DNA of 64,000 nt from positions 2,217,473-2,281,472 of the forward strand of contig NC_088775.1 of NCBI RefSeq assembly GCF_954871325.1, given 5' to 3'. Of the stretch, positions 63,673 to 64,000 are shown in pieces (position 1 is the stretch's first letter; each line of letters begins with the position of its first letter). A program made the translations under genes and the position numbers. The notes under the pieces were generated by a model. That model saw only the letters and a program-made list of their open reading frames with translations, was not told the origin of the DNA and did no database searches. This DNA comes from Gordionus sp. m RMFG-2023. Its lineage: Eukaryota > Nematomorpha > Gordioida > Chordodea > Parachordodidae.

Positions 63673-64000
63673 TACCTTTACCTTTACCTTTACCATTCTT
63701 TCTTTATTTTTTTTCTCCATTTGTTAGGAATATGAATTGCCAAATAGTATATATCGTAATGATATGCGTTATTGGTGTTTGATATCATTTGAGTAAATAT
63801 CTTCATTTTAAATAATTTGCCAAGGGCCAATTTCTAAATTTAAAACAATTCTGATTTGACCGGAAATTTTTTTTAGTATAGATATAGCATCCCCGCCGTG
63901 AATTTTAGAAAAATTATCCTTAAAAGCAGTTGAACTATTCTTGATTTACTCATATAAATTTAAAAGACAATCAAAAGTTCATGGCTAAAATTTTTCTTGG
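63145..64000. repeat. Right arm of the large inverted duplication (runs off the edge)
   Basis: This is the reverse of 59465-60150 with a (CTTT/CTTTT)n tract at 63527-63674 and about 180 bp of extra sequence near 63710-63890. The arm continues past the window. Confidence 0.85.
63436..63484 (+). CDS. Candidate signal-peptide first exon
   Basis: ATG opens MTIIGTIFLLCLATRI, a hydrophobic leader, followed by a donor (GGTAATTT) in phase 1, the same phase as exon 1 of the secreted-protein gene upstream. It lies within the inverted-duplication arm, and the left-arm counterpart does not keep the frame. No second exon is visible before the window ends, so it may be chance. Confidence 0.25.

Noticed and set aside
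63508-63720. Lysine/glutamate-rich reverse frame
   Set aside because: Microsatellite translation.

Overview
This window is nuclear DNA from an invertebrate animal: AT-rich, full of introns and heavily loaded with transposons and purine/pyrimidine microsatellites. Two points support an animal. The best-preserved gene is an animal-type (AMPD2/3-like) AMP deaminase, and a second gene carries an RRM of the RBMS/alan-shepard type. I cannot name the lineage. Exon calls were made by eye, from GT/AG sites, reading phase and similarity to remembered family sequences. No database search was run.

Layout. 1-660 (-) is the N-terminal part of a piggyBac transposase that runs off the left edge. 1135-1499 is a TTAA-flanked inverted-repeat element. 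5065-8439 (+) holds the last two exons of an RRM-protein gene. 11476-12052 (+) is an unrecognised two-exon gene end. 15083-35701 (-) is a complete 16-exon AMP deaminase gene (848 codons, every splice phase agrees) whose introns are packed with DNA transposons. 36900-38600 is two tandem-repeat arrays. 42205-50107 holds two hAT-like elements with perfect 8-bp target duplications; the larger (7.07 kb) contains a non-LTR reverse transcriptase with a nuclease-like tail. 53362-58538 (+) is a four-exon gene for a small secreted, possibly cystatin-like, protein. 59400 to the right edge is a large inverted duplication around a 3-kb centre of MITEs and microsatellite.

The transposon record is unusually readable. 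A ~200-bp hAT MITE family (ends TAGTGTTGTTAAACGG) occurs about 13 times. One copy is interrupted by a BED-type hAT deletion derivative, another by a second MITE family, each insertion with an exact 8-bp duplication. Two Mutator-like (MULE) elements are present: one with tandem-repeat ends and an 8-9-bp duplication, one a 3.16-kb fold-back with a 9-bp duplication. Beside the first MULE lies a 2.5-kb element with ~0.6-kb terminal inverted repeats and a decayed DDE-like gene.

The host genes show no functional link. AMP deaminase acts in purine nucleotide metabolism, the RRM protein probably in RNA binding, and the small protein is probably secreted. The most unusual points are the 7-kb TIR element that encloses a reverse transcriptase, the tandemly triplicated splice acceptor plus half-exon in the AMP deaminase gene, and the MULE whose ends are tandem repeats.
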